From Saccopteryx bilineata (Eukaryota > Chordata > Mammalia > Chiroptera > Emballonuridae): a DNA stretch of 64,000 nt. The stretch lies in NCBI RefSeq assembly GCF_036850765.1, contig NC_089491.1, positions 127,300,766 through 127,364,765 on the forward strand, given 5' to 3'. Below, one piece after another: positions 49,346-59,000 of the stretch; position 1 is the stretch's first letter; each line of letters opens with the position of its first letter. Under the pieces are notes generated by a model. It searched no databases and was not told where the DNA came from. It worked only from the letters and a program-made list of their open reading frames with translations. The position numbers and the translations under genes are program-made.

Positions 49346-49419
49346 CCCAATGAGTGTTGGGGGCCATCCAATTACAATGTCAGATCTGCAATCCAGACCT
49401 TATGCCATATTTGGCATTT

Positions 49420-49560
49420 AATTTAATGTATTTTTTTCCCTTAATACAGCAAGAATTTATGCTCTCACAGTTTTGGAGGTTGGAAGTCTGAAATCAAAGT
49501 ATCAAGGTGTTGGCAGTGTTCATTCTCTCTTAGGACTCTGAAGAGTAATCTGCTCTGATA
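49420..49560 (+). repeat. Old LTR/MER-like fragment
   Basis: 'gctctcacagttttggaggt' and 'caaggtgttggcagtgtt' resemble a common old mammalian LTR or MER element. Name uncertain. Confidence 0.4.
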
Positions 49561-50128
49561 GCATTATATTTTTAAGTTTAGTATTATATTTTTTATAATT
49601 TTGTTTCTTCTGTATTGAAAGAATTGCACATTCTAGTCATATCTCCATACCTTATTGTCAGACTTAACAATTGGCTTCTTTTGGTCAATGAAAAATGGGA
49701 AAATCTAAACTATGCCATATATATATAAAAGCCTTTAATATTTGTATGAGTGAGCTTTGCACTTGCACTCTGTCCTCTGCCATAAGAACAGAAGCTCCCA
49801 GATAATGATTCTCTCCTTCAACCTGGCCCTGTAATGAGACTATACACAGAGGAGAGAAAGAGCTGACCCATAGTCCATGAAGTACATGAATAATGTTTTT
49901 GATCATGAAGAATAAAGTAAATGCTTTTGTTGTAAGGCATTAAAATTTGTGGATTATTGTGTTTTGTTTTTTATATTGAATTTATTGAAGTGACTTTGGT
50001 TAATAAAATTATATAGGTTTCAAGTGGACAATTCATCTGGATATTGTAGTGTATGCTCGCCACCCCAAGCGAAGTCTCCTTCCATCACTATTGATCCCCA
50101 TTATACCCTCTTCAATTTTCCCCTACCT

Positions 50129-50445
50129 CAGGGGTCGGAAACCTATGGCTCACGAGACAGATGTGGCTCTTTTGATGGCTGCATCTTGCTCGCAGACAAA
50201 TCTTTAGTAAAAAAATAATGTTAAAGATATAAAACATTCTCATGTATTATAATCCATTCATTTCCTACTGCTCATGTTCATGGTTGCGGGTGGCTGGAGC
50301 CAATCACAGCTGTCCTCCGGGACAACACCAAATTTTTATTGGATAATGTGTAACGTACATGGGTCGTTGTATGGCTCTCACAGAATTACATTTTAAAATA
50401 TGTGGCTTTCATGGCTCTCTCAGACAAAAAGGTTCCCAACCCCTG
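50129..50445. mobile_element. Non-autonomous hAT transposon (317 bp)
   Basis: The ends are CAGGGGTCGG at 50129 and CCAACCCCTG at 50445, a short inverted repeat. They are flanked by 8-bp near-identical sequences, CCCTACCT (50121-50128) and CTCTACCT (50446-50453). An 8-bp TSD and CAG...CTG ends are typical of hAT elements. It interrupts the older antisense L1. There is no transposase frame, so it would have moved in trans. The sequence is well preserved, which suggests a young family. Confidence 0.85.
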
Positions 50446-50773
50446 CTCTACCTCCTTCCCTCTGTTGATCCTCACACTGTTGTCTGTGTCTATGAGGTTT
50501 CTTTTTATTGCTTAATCCCTTCACTTTTTTATCAGGCCCTAACATTCCTCTGATGGCTGTCAGTCTGTTCACTATCTATGATTCTGTCTCTGTTTTGTCT
50601 ATTAGTTTATTTTGTTCATTAGATTTTACATATGAGTAAAATCATACTGTATTTGTCTTCCTCTGAAAGGTTTATTTCAGGTAGCATAATACTTTCCAGG
50701 TCCATCCATGCTGTCACAAAGAGTAAAATTTTCTTCTTTTTTTATGGACACAAAGTATTCCACTATGTAAATA

Positions 50774-50788
50774 AACAACAGTGTTTTT
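50774..50788. repeat. L1 target-site duplication, left copy
   Basis: AACAACAGTGTTTTT, identical to 58614-58628. It abuts the T-run that is the antisense poly(A) tail. Confidence 0.9.
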
Positions 50789-51056
50789 TTTTTAATAAAT
50801 TTTTATTAATGGTAATGGGATGACATTAATAAATCAGGGTACATATATTCAAAGAAAACATGTCTAGGTTATTTTGTCATCAAATTATTTTGCAAACCCC
50901 TCGCCCAAAGTCAGATTGTCCTCCGTCACCCTCTATCTAGTTCTCTGTGCCCCTCCGCCTCCCCCTAACTCTCTCCCTCCCTCCCTCCCATGTCCTCCCT
51001 CCCCCCCCCACCCTTGGTAACCACCACACTCTTGTCCATGTCTCTTAGTCTCATTT
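50789..51056 (-). other. L1 3' UTR with G-rich polypurine tract and poly(A) signal
   Basis: On the sense strand a G-rich tract (plus-strand C/T run at ~50945-51010) is followed by AT-rich sequence with AATAAA (plus TTTATT at 50802-50807) and a short A tail. A G-rich tract in the 3' UTR is a common feature of mammalian L1s. A related 3' end occurs in the truncated copy at 48427-48649. Confidence 0.8.
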
Positions 51057-54000
51057 TTATGTTCCACCAATGTATGGAATCATGTAGTTCTTGTTTTTTT
51101 CTGATTTGCTTATTTCACTCCTTATAATGTTATCAAGATCCCACCATTTTGCTGTAAATGATCTGATGTCATCATTTCTTATGGCTGAGTAGTATTCCAT
51201 AGTGTATATGTGCCACATCTTCTTTATCCAGTCTTCTATTGAAGGGCTTTTTGGTTGTTTCCATGTCTTGGCCACTGTGAACAGTGCTGCAATGAACATG
51301 GGGCTACATGTGTCTTCACGTATCAATGTTTCTGAGGTTTTGGGGTATATACCCAGTAGAGGGATTGCTGAGTCATAAGGTAGTTCTATTTGCAGTTTTT
51401 TGAGGAACCACCATACTTTCCTCCATAATGGTTGTACTACTTTACATTCCCACCAACAGTGAATGAGGGTTCCTTTTTCTCCACAGCCTCTCCAACATTT
51501 GCTATTACCCGTCTTGTTGATAATAGCTAATCTAACAGGGGTGAGGTGGTATCTCATTGTAGTTTTGATTTGCATTTCTCTAATAACTAATGAAGCTGAG
51601 CATCTTTTCATATATCTGTTGGCCATTTGTATCTCTTCCTGGGAGAAGTGTCTGTTCATGTCCTCCTCCCATTTTTTTATTGGATTGCTTGTTTGTTTCT
51701 TGTTGAGTTTTATGAGTTCTTTGTAAATTTTGGATATTAGGTCCTTATCTGAGCTGTCGTTTGAAAATATCAGTTCCCATATAGTTGGCTGTCTGTTTCT
51801 TTTGATATCAGTTTCTCTTGCTGAGCAAAAACTTTTAATTCTGATGTAGTCCCATTCATTTATCTTTGCCTTCACTTCTCTTGCCATTGGAGTCAAGTTC
51901 ATAAAATGTTCTTTAAAACCCAGGTCCATGATTTTAGTACCTATGTCTTCTTCTATGTACTTGATTGTTTCAGGTCTTATATTTAGGTCTTTGATCCATT
52001 TTGAATTAATTTTAGTACACGGGGACAGGCTGTAGTCGAGTTTCATTCTTTTGCATGTGGCTTTCCAGTTTTCCCAACACCATTTGTTGAAGAGGCTTTC
52101 TTTTCTCCATTGTGTTTGTTGGCCCCTTTATCAAAGATTATTTGACTATATATATGTGGTTTTATTTCTGGGCTTTCTATTCTGTTCCATTGGTCTGAGT
52201 GTCTATTTTTCTGCCAATACCATGCTGTTTTGATTATCGTGGCCCTATAATATAGTTTAAAGTCAGGTATTGTAATGCCCCCAGCTTCATTCTTTTTCCT
52301 TAGGATTGTTTTGGCTATTCGGGGTTTTTTATAGTTCCATATAAATCTGATGATTTTTTGTTCCATTTCTTTAAAAAAATCTCATAGGGATTTTGATGGG
52401 AATTGCATTAAATTTGTATATTGCTTTGGGTAATATGGCCATTTTGATTATATTTATTCTTCCTATCCAAGAACAAGGAATATTTTTCCATCTCATTGTA
52501 TCTTTTTCGATTTCCCTTAACAATGCTTTGTAATTTTCATTATATAGGTCCTTTACGTTCTTTGTTATGTTTATTCCTAGGTATTTTATTTTTTTTGTTG
52601 CAATCGTGAAGGGGATTATTTTTTTGAGTTCGTTTTCTAATATTTCATTGTTGGCATATAGAAAGGCTATGGACTTTTGTATGTTAATTTTGTATCCTGC
52701 GACCTTACTGTATTGGTTTATTGTTTCTAATAATCTTTTTGTGGAGTCCTTCGGGTTTTCGATGTATAGGATCATATCATCAGCAAAAAGTGATAGCTTT
52801 ACTTCTTCTTTTCCGATATGGATGCCTTTTATTTCTTTGTCTTGTCTGATTGCTCTGGCCAGAACTTCTAGCACCACGTTGAATAAGAGTGGAGAGAGTG
52901 GACAACCCTGTCTTGTTCCTGATTTAAGGTAGAAAGTCCTCAGTTTCATGCCGTTTAATAGGATGTTGGCTGATGGTTTATCATATATGGCCTTTATCAT
53001 GTTGAGATATTTTCCTTCTATACCCATTTTGTTGAGAGTCTTAAACATAAAATTGTGTTGTATTTTATCAAAAGCCTTTTCTGCATCTATTGATAAGATC
53101 ATGTGGTTTTTGTTCTTTGTTTTGTTGATATGGTGTGTTACGTTAACCGTTTTGCGTATGTTGAACCATCCTTGAGATTCTGGGATGAATCCCACTTGAT
53201 CATGATGTATTATTTTTTTAATATGTTGTTGTATTCGGTTTGCCAGTATTTTGTTTAGTATTTTAGCATCTGTATTCATTAGAGATATTGGTCTGTAGTT
53301 TTCTTTCTTTGTGCCATCCTTGCCAGGTTTTGGTATGAGGGTTATGTTGGCCTCATAAAATGTGTTTGGAAGTATTGCTTCTTCTTCAATTTTTTGGAAG
53401 ACTTTGAGTAGAATAGGAACCAAGTCTTCTTTGAATGTTTGATAGAATTCACTAGTATAACCGTCTGGGCCTGGACTTTTATTTTTGGGGAGATTTTTAA
53501 TAGTTTTTTCTATTTCCTCCCTGCTGATTGGTCTGTTTAGGCTTTCTGCTTCTTCATGACTCAGTCTAGGAAGGTTGTATTGTTCTAGGAATTTATCCAT
53601 TTCTTCTAGGTTGTTGTATTTGGTGGCATATAATTTTTCATAGTATTCTACAATAATTCTTTGTATTTCTATGATGTCTGTGGTGATCTCTCCTCTTTCA
53701 TTTTGGATTTTATTTATTTGAGTCCTGTGTCTTTTTTCCTTGGTGAGTCTTGCCAAGGGTTTGTCAATTTTGTTGATCTTTTCAAAGAACCAGCTCCTTG
53801 TTTTATTGATTTTTTCTATAGTTTTTCTGTTTTCTATTTCATTTATTTCTGCTCTGATTTTTATTATCTCCTTTCTTCGGCTGGTTTTGGGTTGTCTTTG
53901 TTCTTCTTTTTCTAGTTCCTTAAGGTGTGAAGTTAAGTGGTTTACTTCGGCTCTCTCTTGTTTGTTCATATAGGCCTGAAGTGATATGAACTTTCCTCTT

Positions 54001-54884
54001 ATTACTGCTTTTGCTGCATCCCAGAGATTCTGATATGTCCTATTTTCATTCTCATTTGTCTGTAAATATCTTTTGATTTCTGTACTTATTTCTTCTTTGA
54101 CCCATTCATTTTTTAGAAGTATGTTGTTTAGTTTCCACATTTTTGTGGGTTTTTCCCCCTCTTTTTTGCAGTTGAATTCTAGTTTCAAGGCTTTATGATC
54201 AGAAAATATGCTTGGTACAATTTCAATTTTTCTAAATTTGCTGATATTGTCTTTGTGGCCCAACATATGGTCAATTCTTGAGAATGTTCCATGTACACTA
54301 GAGAAAAATGTATACTCTGTCGCTTTGGGATGAAGTGTCCTGTAGATGTCTATCATATCCAGGTGTTCTAGTATTTCGTTTAAGGCCACTATATCTTTAT
54401 TGATTCTCTGTTTGGATGACCGATCTAGAGCCGTCAGCGGTGTATTGAGGTCTCCAAGTATGATTGTATTTTTGTTAGTTTTTGTTTTAAGGTCAATAAG
54501 TAGCTGTCTTATATATTTTGGTGCTCCTTGGTTTGGTGCATATATATTAAGGATTGTTATGTCTTCTTGATTCAACTTCCCCTTAATCATTATGAAATGA
54601 CCATTTTTGTCTCTGAGTACTTTTTCTGTCTTGTAGTCAGCATTATTAGATATGAGTATTGCTACACCTGCTTTTTTTTGGGTGTTGTTTGCTTGGAGTA
54701 TTGTTTTCCAGCCTTTCACTTTGAATTTGTTTTTATCCTTGTTGCTTAGATGTGTTTCTTGTAGGCAGCATATAGTTGGATTTTCTTTTTTAATCCATTC
54801 TGCTACTCTGTGTCTTTTTATTGGTAAGTTTAATCCATTTACATTTAGTGTAATTATTGACACTTGTGGGTTCCCTACAGCCAT
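51057..54884 (-). pseudogene. LINE-1 ORF2 (endonuclease and reverse transcriptase), two frameshifts
   Basis: The first piece (54884-52371, 837 codons) starts [17 protein letters not shown] and keeps Asn14 and Glu43 (LQETHL), GDLNTP and SDHKAL. These are the catalytic signatures of the APE-type endonuclease that nicks target DNA. The RT follows, with [41 protein letters not shown] and the active-site FADDMILY. The frame is then lost at an A7 run on plus (52373-52379; T7 in sense), giving a stop at 52371-52373. Homology resumes in another frame (ending 52043) and shifts again at roughly 52100-52140 into the last frame, which ends YIGGT at 51057. That final part holds the Cys-rich motif [17 protein letters not shown] and the conserved [13 protein letters not shown]. 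All domains are present, but the product would stop after the RT. Confidence 0.93.
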
Positions 54885-55209
54885 TTTATAAATTGCTTTC
54901 TGTTAGTTTTGTATCTAGTTTGATTCTTCTCTTTTGTTTTTCTATCATTTGTTTTTGTTTGTTTGTGTTCCATACTTCTTTCCTCTGTTGCTACCTTTTT
55001 TAAGTCAAGTGTTTTTGTGGTGGTTTTTTTAAGGGTGGTTACCATTAAGTAATGAAAAGGGTACCTACCATATTCATTGTAGTACCCTATCTTATAAGTA
55101 TTTCTGCACTTCATCATCCTTTGCTACTGTTAATCTCCATCCTCTCCCCCCTTTTTTTCCTTTGTTGTCACAGTTTAAGTTTGGTTTTATTGTGTTCTTG
55201 GTGGAGCTG
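54885..55209 (-). other. L1 inter-ORF spacer
   Basis: About 325 bp separate the ORF1 stop from the ORF2 Met. This is much longer than the ~63 bp of human L1 or ~40 bp of mouse L1. An 80-codon frame (55117-54875) overlaps the ORF2 start, is rich in Lys and Thr, and resembles no domain I know. I treat it as chance. The spacer may bear on how ORF2 is translated. Confidence 0.7.
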
Positions 55210-56205
55210 TTACTTGTGGTGTTGTTTTCTTTTGTTCTTTGAATCTGGCTGGAAAACCCCCCTTAGTATTTCCTGGAGTGGGGGCTTTCTGTTGATAAAT
55301 TCTCTCATCTTTTCTGTATTTGTGAATGTTTTTATATCTCCTTCATACTTGAAGGATAGCTTTGATGGGTATAGTATTCTTGGCTGAAAGTTCCTCTCTT
55401 TCAGGGCTTTAAATATTGGGGTCCACTCTCTTCTAGCTTGTAGAGTTTCTGCTGAGAAATCTGATGATAATCTAATAGGCCTTCCTTTATATGTTGTACT
55501 CTTCTTTTCCCTGGCTGCCTTGAGAATTTTTTCTTTGTCATTGGTTTGTGTCATCTTTATTATGATGTGCCTTGGAGTGGGTTTGTTGGGGTTAAGAAAA
55601 CTTGGAGTTCTGTTTGCTTCTTGAATTTGAGGCTTTAGTTCCTTCCACAGGCTTGGGAAGTTCTCGTCTATTATTTGTTTGAGTATATTCTCCATTCCAT
55701 TTTCTTTCTCTTCTCCCTCTGATATACCTATTATTCTTATGTTATTCTTTCTGATGGAGTCAGACAATTCCTGTAGGGCTTTCTCATTTTTTATTATTCT
55801 TGAGTCTCTTTCTTCTTCTCTCTGTTGTGCCTCAAGTTGTTTGTCTTCTATTTCACTAATTCTATCTTCAATCTGGGCTGTTCTGTTAGCTAAGCTTGTT
55901 ACCTCGTTTTTCAGCTCGTGAATTGAGTTTTTCATTTCTGTTTGATTTGTTTTTATAGTTTCAATTTCCTTGGTAATATATTCTTTGTGTTCATTGAGTT
56001 GTTTTCTGATCTCCCTATATTGCCTTTCTGTGTTTTCTTGTATATCTCTGAGTATTTTTAAGATTTCTATTTTAAATTCTCTGTCATTTAGCTCCAAGGC
56101 TTCCAATATGTTAAGTCTTTTCTCCATAGATTTTTCCACATCTATTTGTGTTACCTCTCTTTCTTTTGTATCCATAATATTCGATTTCCTCTTTCTTATC
56201 GGCAT
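55210..56205 (-). CDS. LINE-1 ORF1 protein (ORF1p), intact
   Basis: An open frame of 331 codons, close to the usual L1 ORF1p length (human 338). Residues ~20-150 are rich in Glu, Lys, Ile and Leu with heptad-like spacing (for example EIETIKTNQTEMKNSIHELK), fitting the trimerising coiled coil. Residues ~155-240 begin with IRIIGISEGEE, the signature start of the L1 RRM-like domain. Residues ~240-315 contain ARREWTPIFKALKERNFQPR and LYPSKLSFKY, matching the conserved C-terminal domain. The N- and C-termini are Lys/Arg-rich. In the L1 family this protein binds L1 RNA as a trimeric chaperone in the cytoplasmic RNP. No frameshift or stop is seen. The start is the first Met of the frame, followed by a basic stretch. 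Confidence 0.93.
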   Translation of the reverse strand: MPIRKRKSNIMDTKEREVTQIDVEKSMEKRLNILEALELNDREFKIEILKILRDIQENTERQYREIRKQLNEHKEYITKEIETIKTNQTEMKNSIHELKNEVTSLANRTAQIEDRISEIEDKQLEAQQREEERDSRIIKNEKALQELSDSIRKNNIRIIGISEGEEKENGMENILKQIIDENFPSLWKELKPQIQEANRTPSFLNPNKPTPRHIIIKMTQTNDKEKILKAAREKKSTTYKGRPIRLSSDFSAETLQARREWTPIFKALKERNFQPRILYPSKLSFKYEGDIKTFTNTEKMREFINRKPPLQEILRGVFQPDSKNKRKQHHK

Positions 56206-58224
56206 CTGAGGGTGGTCTTATTGATAGCACTAATTAGAATTAATAAAGAGTAAAAAGAAAAAAAAAAAGGGTAAAACACCCCACAAAAAAAAACAGTAAT
56301 AATTTATTATTTCCCCCTTTTTTCTCTCTTCTCTTTCCCTCCTCTCCCCTCCTCAGGGAAATATCATGCCTATAATGGAGGGCCTGATTTGGGGTGAAGA
56401 GCTCAAGGGGCAAAAAAAGGGAGTAGGGACCTACTAAATGCAAAAAAAAAAAAAAAAAGGAAGAAAATCTTAGACAAGCATAAGATGATTTGCTTGTAAG
56501 TGATGGTCAACTAAGAGATATAATGAGAGGGATAAGAGGGAATCAGAAAAAAGGACCAAAAAAGAATAATAAAGAAGAAAAAATAAAAATAATAAGTAAA
56601 AATCTGTTGTATTAAGTGGAGCGAAGACTAAATACAATGGAGACCTTGGGTTGGGAGGACCCAAAATGCCACAAAAATAAACAAACAAGAGAAAAAAAAA
56701 TAAAAACAAAAGCAAAAAAGAGAAATAAAACCAAAAAAAAGCCTTGAGTCCCAAATTAACTAATTTGTTCGTGATTGAGGATTATATGGGAGGAAAGTAA
56801 AATGAGAAAAGAAAAAACGAATAGAAAGGAAAAAATAAGAAAAAGAGAAAAACGAAGGAAGAAATAAAATAGGAGGAGAAAAAAACAAAATAAAGCAAGA
56901 CAAAAAAAAAAACAAAAGAGGAGAGAGTGAGAGTTAAGTGTTTTGGAGTATAACCTTAAAGGAGGGTGAGGATGAAGAAGAAAAATAAAATGCAACACTC
57001 ATGGGTAGTGTAGTTCAAGAAAGGGGAAGCATAAGATGGGCAGAGAATAGAAGGACCGAGGTGGAGGAAATAAAGGCAAAAAGATAGAAGAAACAAGCAA
57101 CAACAACAACAACAAAAAAAAATTAGTGGATCAAGTTGTAAAGTCTGTGGGTTTTTCTTGATTTTGAGAGGTTAACTTCTTCCTTTTTCTTTTCTCTCCC
57201 TCTTCCTAGTCGGTGACTCTGTACCCCAGGCTCTGCCCCTGTGTCACTCTTAGTTAGGGATTTGCAGTTGATGGGATTCTATGGCAATGTCATATAATTG
57301 GCTTTAGTCTTGCTGGAAGTAAAGGCTTGTTGGCGTTTGCAGGGTCCAACGATGAGAGAGTTTGCTTTCCTGGATTCTCTCTCCTAGTCCCCCCTTTCTG
57401 AATTAGCAGCCTGGTGATCCAGCTATAAGGCTGCAACTGCTTCTGCCTGGGGAGTAAAAGGCTCAAAGAGCTGGGAAATCCCCACTCTATCTCCACTCAG
57501 TGCAAGGCTTTGGGAAAGGCTCTGACAGTCAGGGCCTCCAGTGTGATCAGGCGGGGGTGGGAGTCAATTGCTGTCAAGGTGACTGTTCAGCGCCTATCAT
57601 TTAGTTGGACCTCTCAACCCAGGCTTTCCACACTTTGTAGCCTGTTTTTGCAGGGAAGAAGAGGCACTAGTCTCTGCTTACGACTAGTGTAGTATAGACC
57701 TTATTATCTGCCAAGTCCTTCTTGTTAGCGTTTATCCCTGAATATGGAGGCTCTATCAATCAGAAGTTGCCCCCGCCCCTTTAGCGAGAGGCACTAAAAA
57801 ATATCACGCCTCTTGTCTTGGATCGCTGAACTGAGAGAGATCTTATCAATTAGAACCGAGGGTGCGCAGATTTTATGGGTTAAGCTAATTTCAGTGATTG
57901 GGTCGCAGCTGTGTTTCCGAAGGTATTTTAGGCTGCCTGCGTGCACCCCAACGCTTGATTGTTAGCTTGAATGGCTGGGTGAGGTGCCCCGCCCACGGAG
58001 AGAATCTCCCAAGCCTCTCCCGATCGCCCTGCCGCTGGCGGCTGGACCGCACCAGGCGCAGGATAATGGAGCCCCCTGGGTGTGCGGGCCAGTAGGGCGC
58101 CCTGGGCACGTGGAATGCCCAAGGCTCGCGCGCGAATGGGGCGCTCAGGGCACCGGTGGCCGGCGACCCCCACTCACAGTGTGCGGGCCGCTGGGAACGT
58201 CAGCAGTGCTCAACCGGACCGGGC

Positions 58225-58372
58225 GCGCGCGCGCGGCGGCTCGTGGCGGCCGCTCGCGGTGGCGGTTCGCGGGGGCTCGTGGCAGCTCGCGGTGGCGGTT
58301 CGCGGGGGTTCGCGGCAGCTCGTGGGCTCGCGGCGGCTCGCGGTCGGCCGCTCGCGGCGGCTTGCGGTTCCC
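58225..58372. repeat. Degenerate CG-rich short tandem repeat in the L1 5' UTR
   Basis: Units of the type GCGGCTCGCGGTGGCGGTTC recur imperfectly about eight times over ~150 bp, with dense CpG. This resembles monomer or minisatellite variation in L1 promoters. It also explains the several overlapping Ala/Arg/Gly-rich open frames here on both strands, which are not genes. Confidence 0.7.
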
Positions 58373-58595
58373 AAGTATATGGGCTGACTCACCGCGGGCG
58401 CACTCCCTGGCGGCTTGAATGAGCGTCACTGTGGTAGCTTCCTCCACACCCTCGTCTCTCAGATTCATGTGATAACAGTCCTTTTGCTTTCAGTTTGTGT
58501 GGAACTCCGGAATGCTCCGAGGATAAATTTTTCTGTTTCTAGTTCATATATTTGTTGTGATTTAGGGGAGAGCTGTCGGACGCGCTTCTCACGGC

Positions 58596-58602
58596 GCCAT
58601 TT
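58596..58602 (-). promoter_or_regulatory. YY1-like motif at the L1 5' end
   Basis: The sense strand of the L1 starts GGACGTCACGGAAATGGCG, placing the core AAATGGC at +12 to +18. In human L1 a YY1 site at about +13 to +21 directs accurate transcription initiation. The equivalent position and core are seen here. The function is inferred from that parallel. A CGTCA half-site (CRE-like) lies just before it. Confidence 0.55.
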
Positions 58603-58613
58603 CCGTGACGTCC

Positions 58614-58628
58614 AACAACAGTGTTTTT
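58614..58628. repeat. L1 target-site duplication, right copy
   Basis: AACAACAGTGTTTTT, directly next to the L1 5' end at 58613. The sequence after it continues the older host L1. Confidence 0.9.
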
Positions 58629-58854
58629 ATTCACTCATGTACTAATAGACACCTAGGCAAATTTGGGGATTTTTGTTACTGCAGAAGCATTGGTAAAATA
58701 TGAGGGATAGATTTTAGTAACAGAGTCTAAGCCTGTTTCAAAATAAAAAATATATAGTGTTAATTTGCACTGAAATTACCAATACATATATATCTTTCTA
58801 CTTATTCTAGACTCAGTCTTTTCTAGAAGAACAAATAATTTGAATTATTACCAT

Positions 58855-59000
58855 GTTAAACACACTGAGCTTTTCTTGCTGACTAAATAAGTTGTCATGT
58901 CTCTCTATGGTGGTTGTTCCTTTAAAATACTTGATGTCCTTGTCTAAGGCGTTTGTCTTACATGGGGAAGCCAACATGCTTAATGCATCCACTTAATCTT
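58855..59000 (+). repeat. Direct repeat R1 (copy at 58.9 kb)
   Basis: 'tgagcttttcttgctgact', 'gtctaaggcgtttgtcttac' and 'atgcttaatgcatccac' match the copy at 49.2 kb. It lies ~230 bp beyond the full-length L1. Confidence 0.7.

Larger units (their letters stand above)
50789..58613 (-). mobile_element. Full-length LINE-1 retrotransposon, antisense, nested in an older L1
   Basis: A complete L1 reads on the minus strand from a 5' end at 58613 to a short oligo-A tail (T-run on plus) at about 50789. The same 15-bp sequence AACAACAGTGTTTTT lies at 50774-50788 and 58614-58628, which is the expected target-site duplication. In order it has a ~2.4 kb 5' UTR, ORF1, a ~325-bp spacer, ORF2, and a short 3' UTR with a G-rich tract and an AATAAA signal. 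The host sequence on either side joins into an older L1, so this is a nested insertion. ORF1 is intact and ORF2 has two frameshifts. An intact TSD and full length suggest a fairly recent insertion. This is inference; no divergence was computed. Confidence 0.95.
56206..58613 (-). promoter_or_regulatory. L1 5' UTR / internal promoter, CpG-rich at its 5' end
   Basis: About 2.4 kb lie between the L1 5' end and the ORF1 start. The first ~700 bp of the sense strand (58613 to ~57900) are very GC- and CpG-rich, unlike the AT-rich surroundings. The last ~900 bp before ORF1 (~57120 to 56240) are strongly pyrimidine-biased on the sense strand. L1 5' UTRs carry an internal RNA polymerase II promoter, and the CpG-rich part is the natural candidate here. 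Chance open frames of 60-144 codons in the GC-rich part look like composition artefacts and are not called as genes. Confidence 0.75.
49960..58675 (-). mobile_element. Older antisense L1 3' fragment, split by a hAT element and the full-length L1
   Basis: Positions 49960-50128, 50454-50773 and ~58629-58675 read as degenerate L1 ORF2-end and 3' UTR on the minus strand. The plus strand shows the usual antisense landmarks, such as 'ccaggtccatccatgctg' and 'tattccactatgtaaa', and continues after the big L1 as 'tattcactcatgtactaa'. No open frame remains. This is the original target of two later insertions. Confidence 0.8.

Noticed and set aside
53661..54891. Several 73-84 codon plus-strand frames
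   Set aside because: Antisense shadows of L1 ORF2; Phe/Leu/Ser-rich.
54875..55117. 80-codon frame in the L1 spacer as a third L1 ORF
   Set aside because: Low complexity (Lys/Thr), overlaps the ORF2 start, and no homology recognised. It would need conservation data.
57891..58468. Ala/Arg/Gly-rich frames up to 144 codons in GC-rich DNA
   Set aside because: They are inside the L1 5' UTR and reflect its CpG-rich tandem repeats. Frames exist on both strands.
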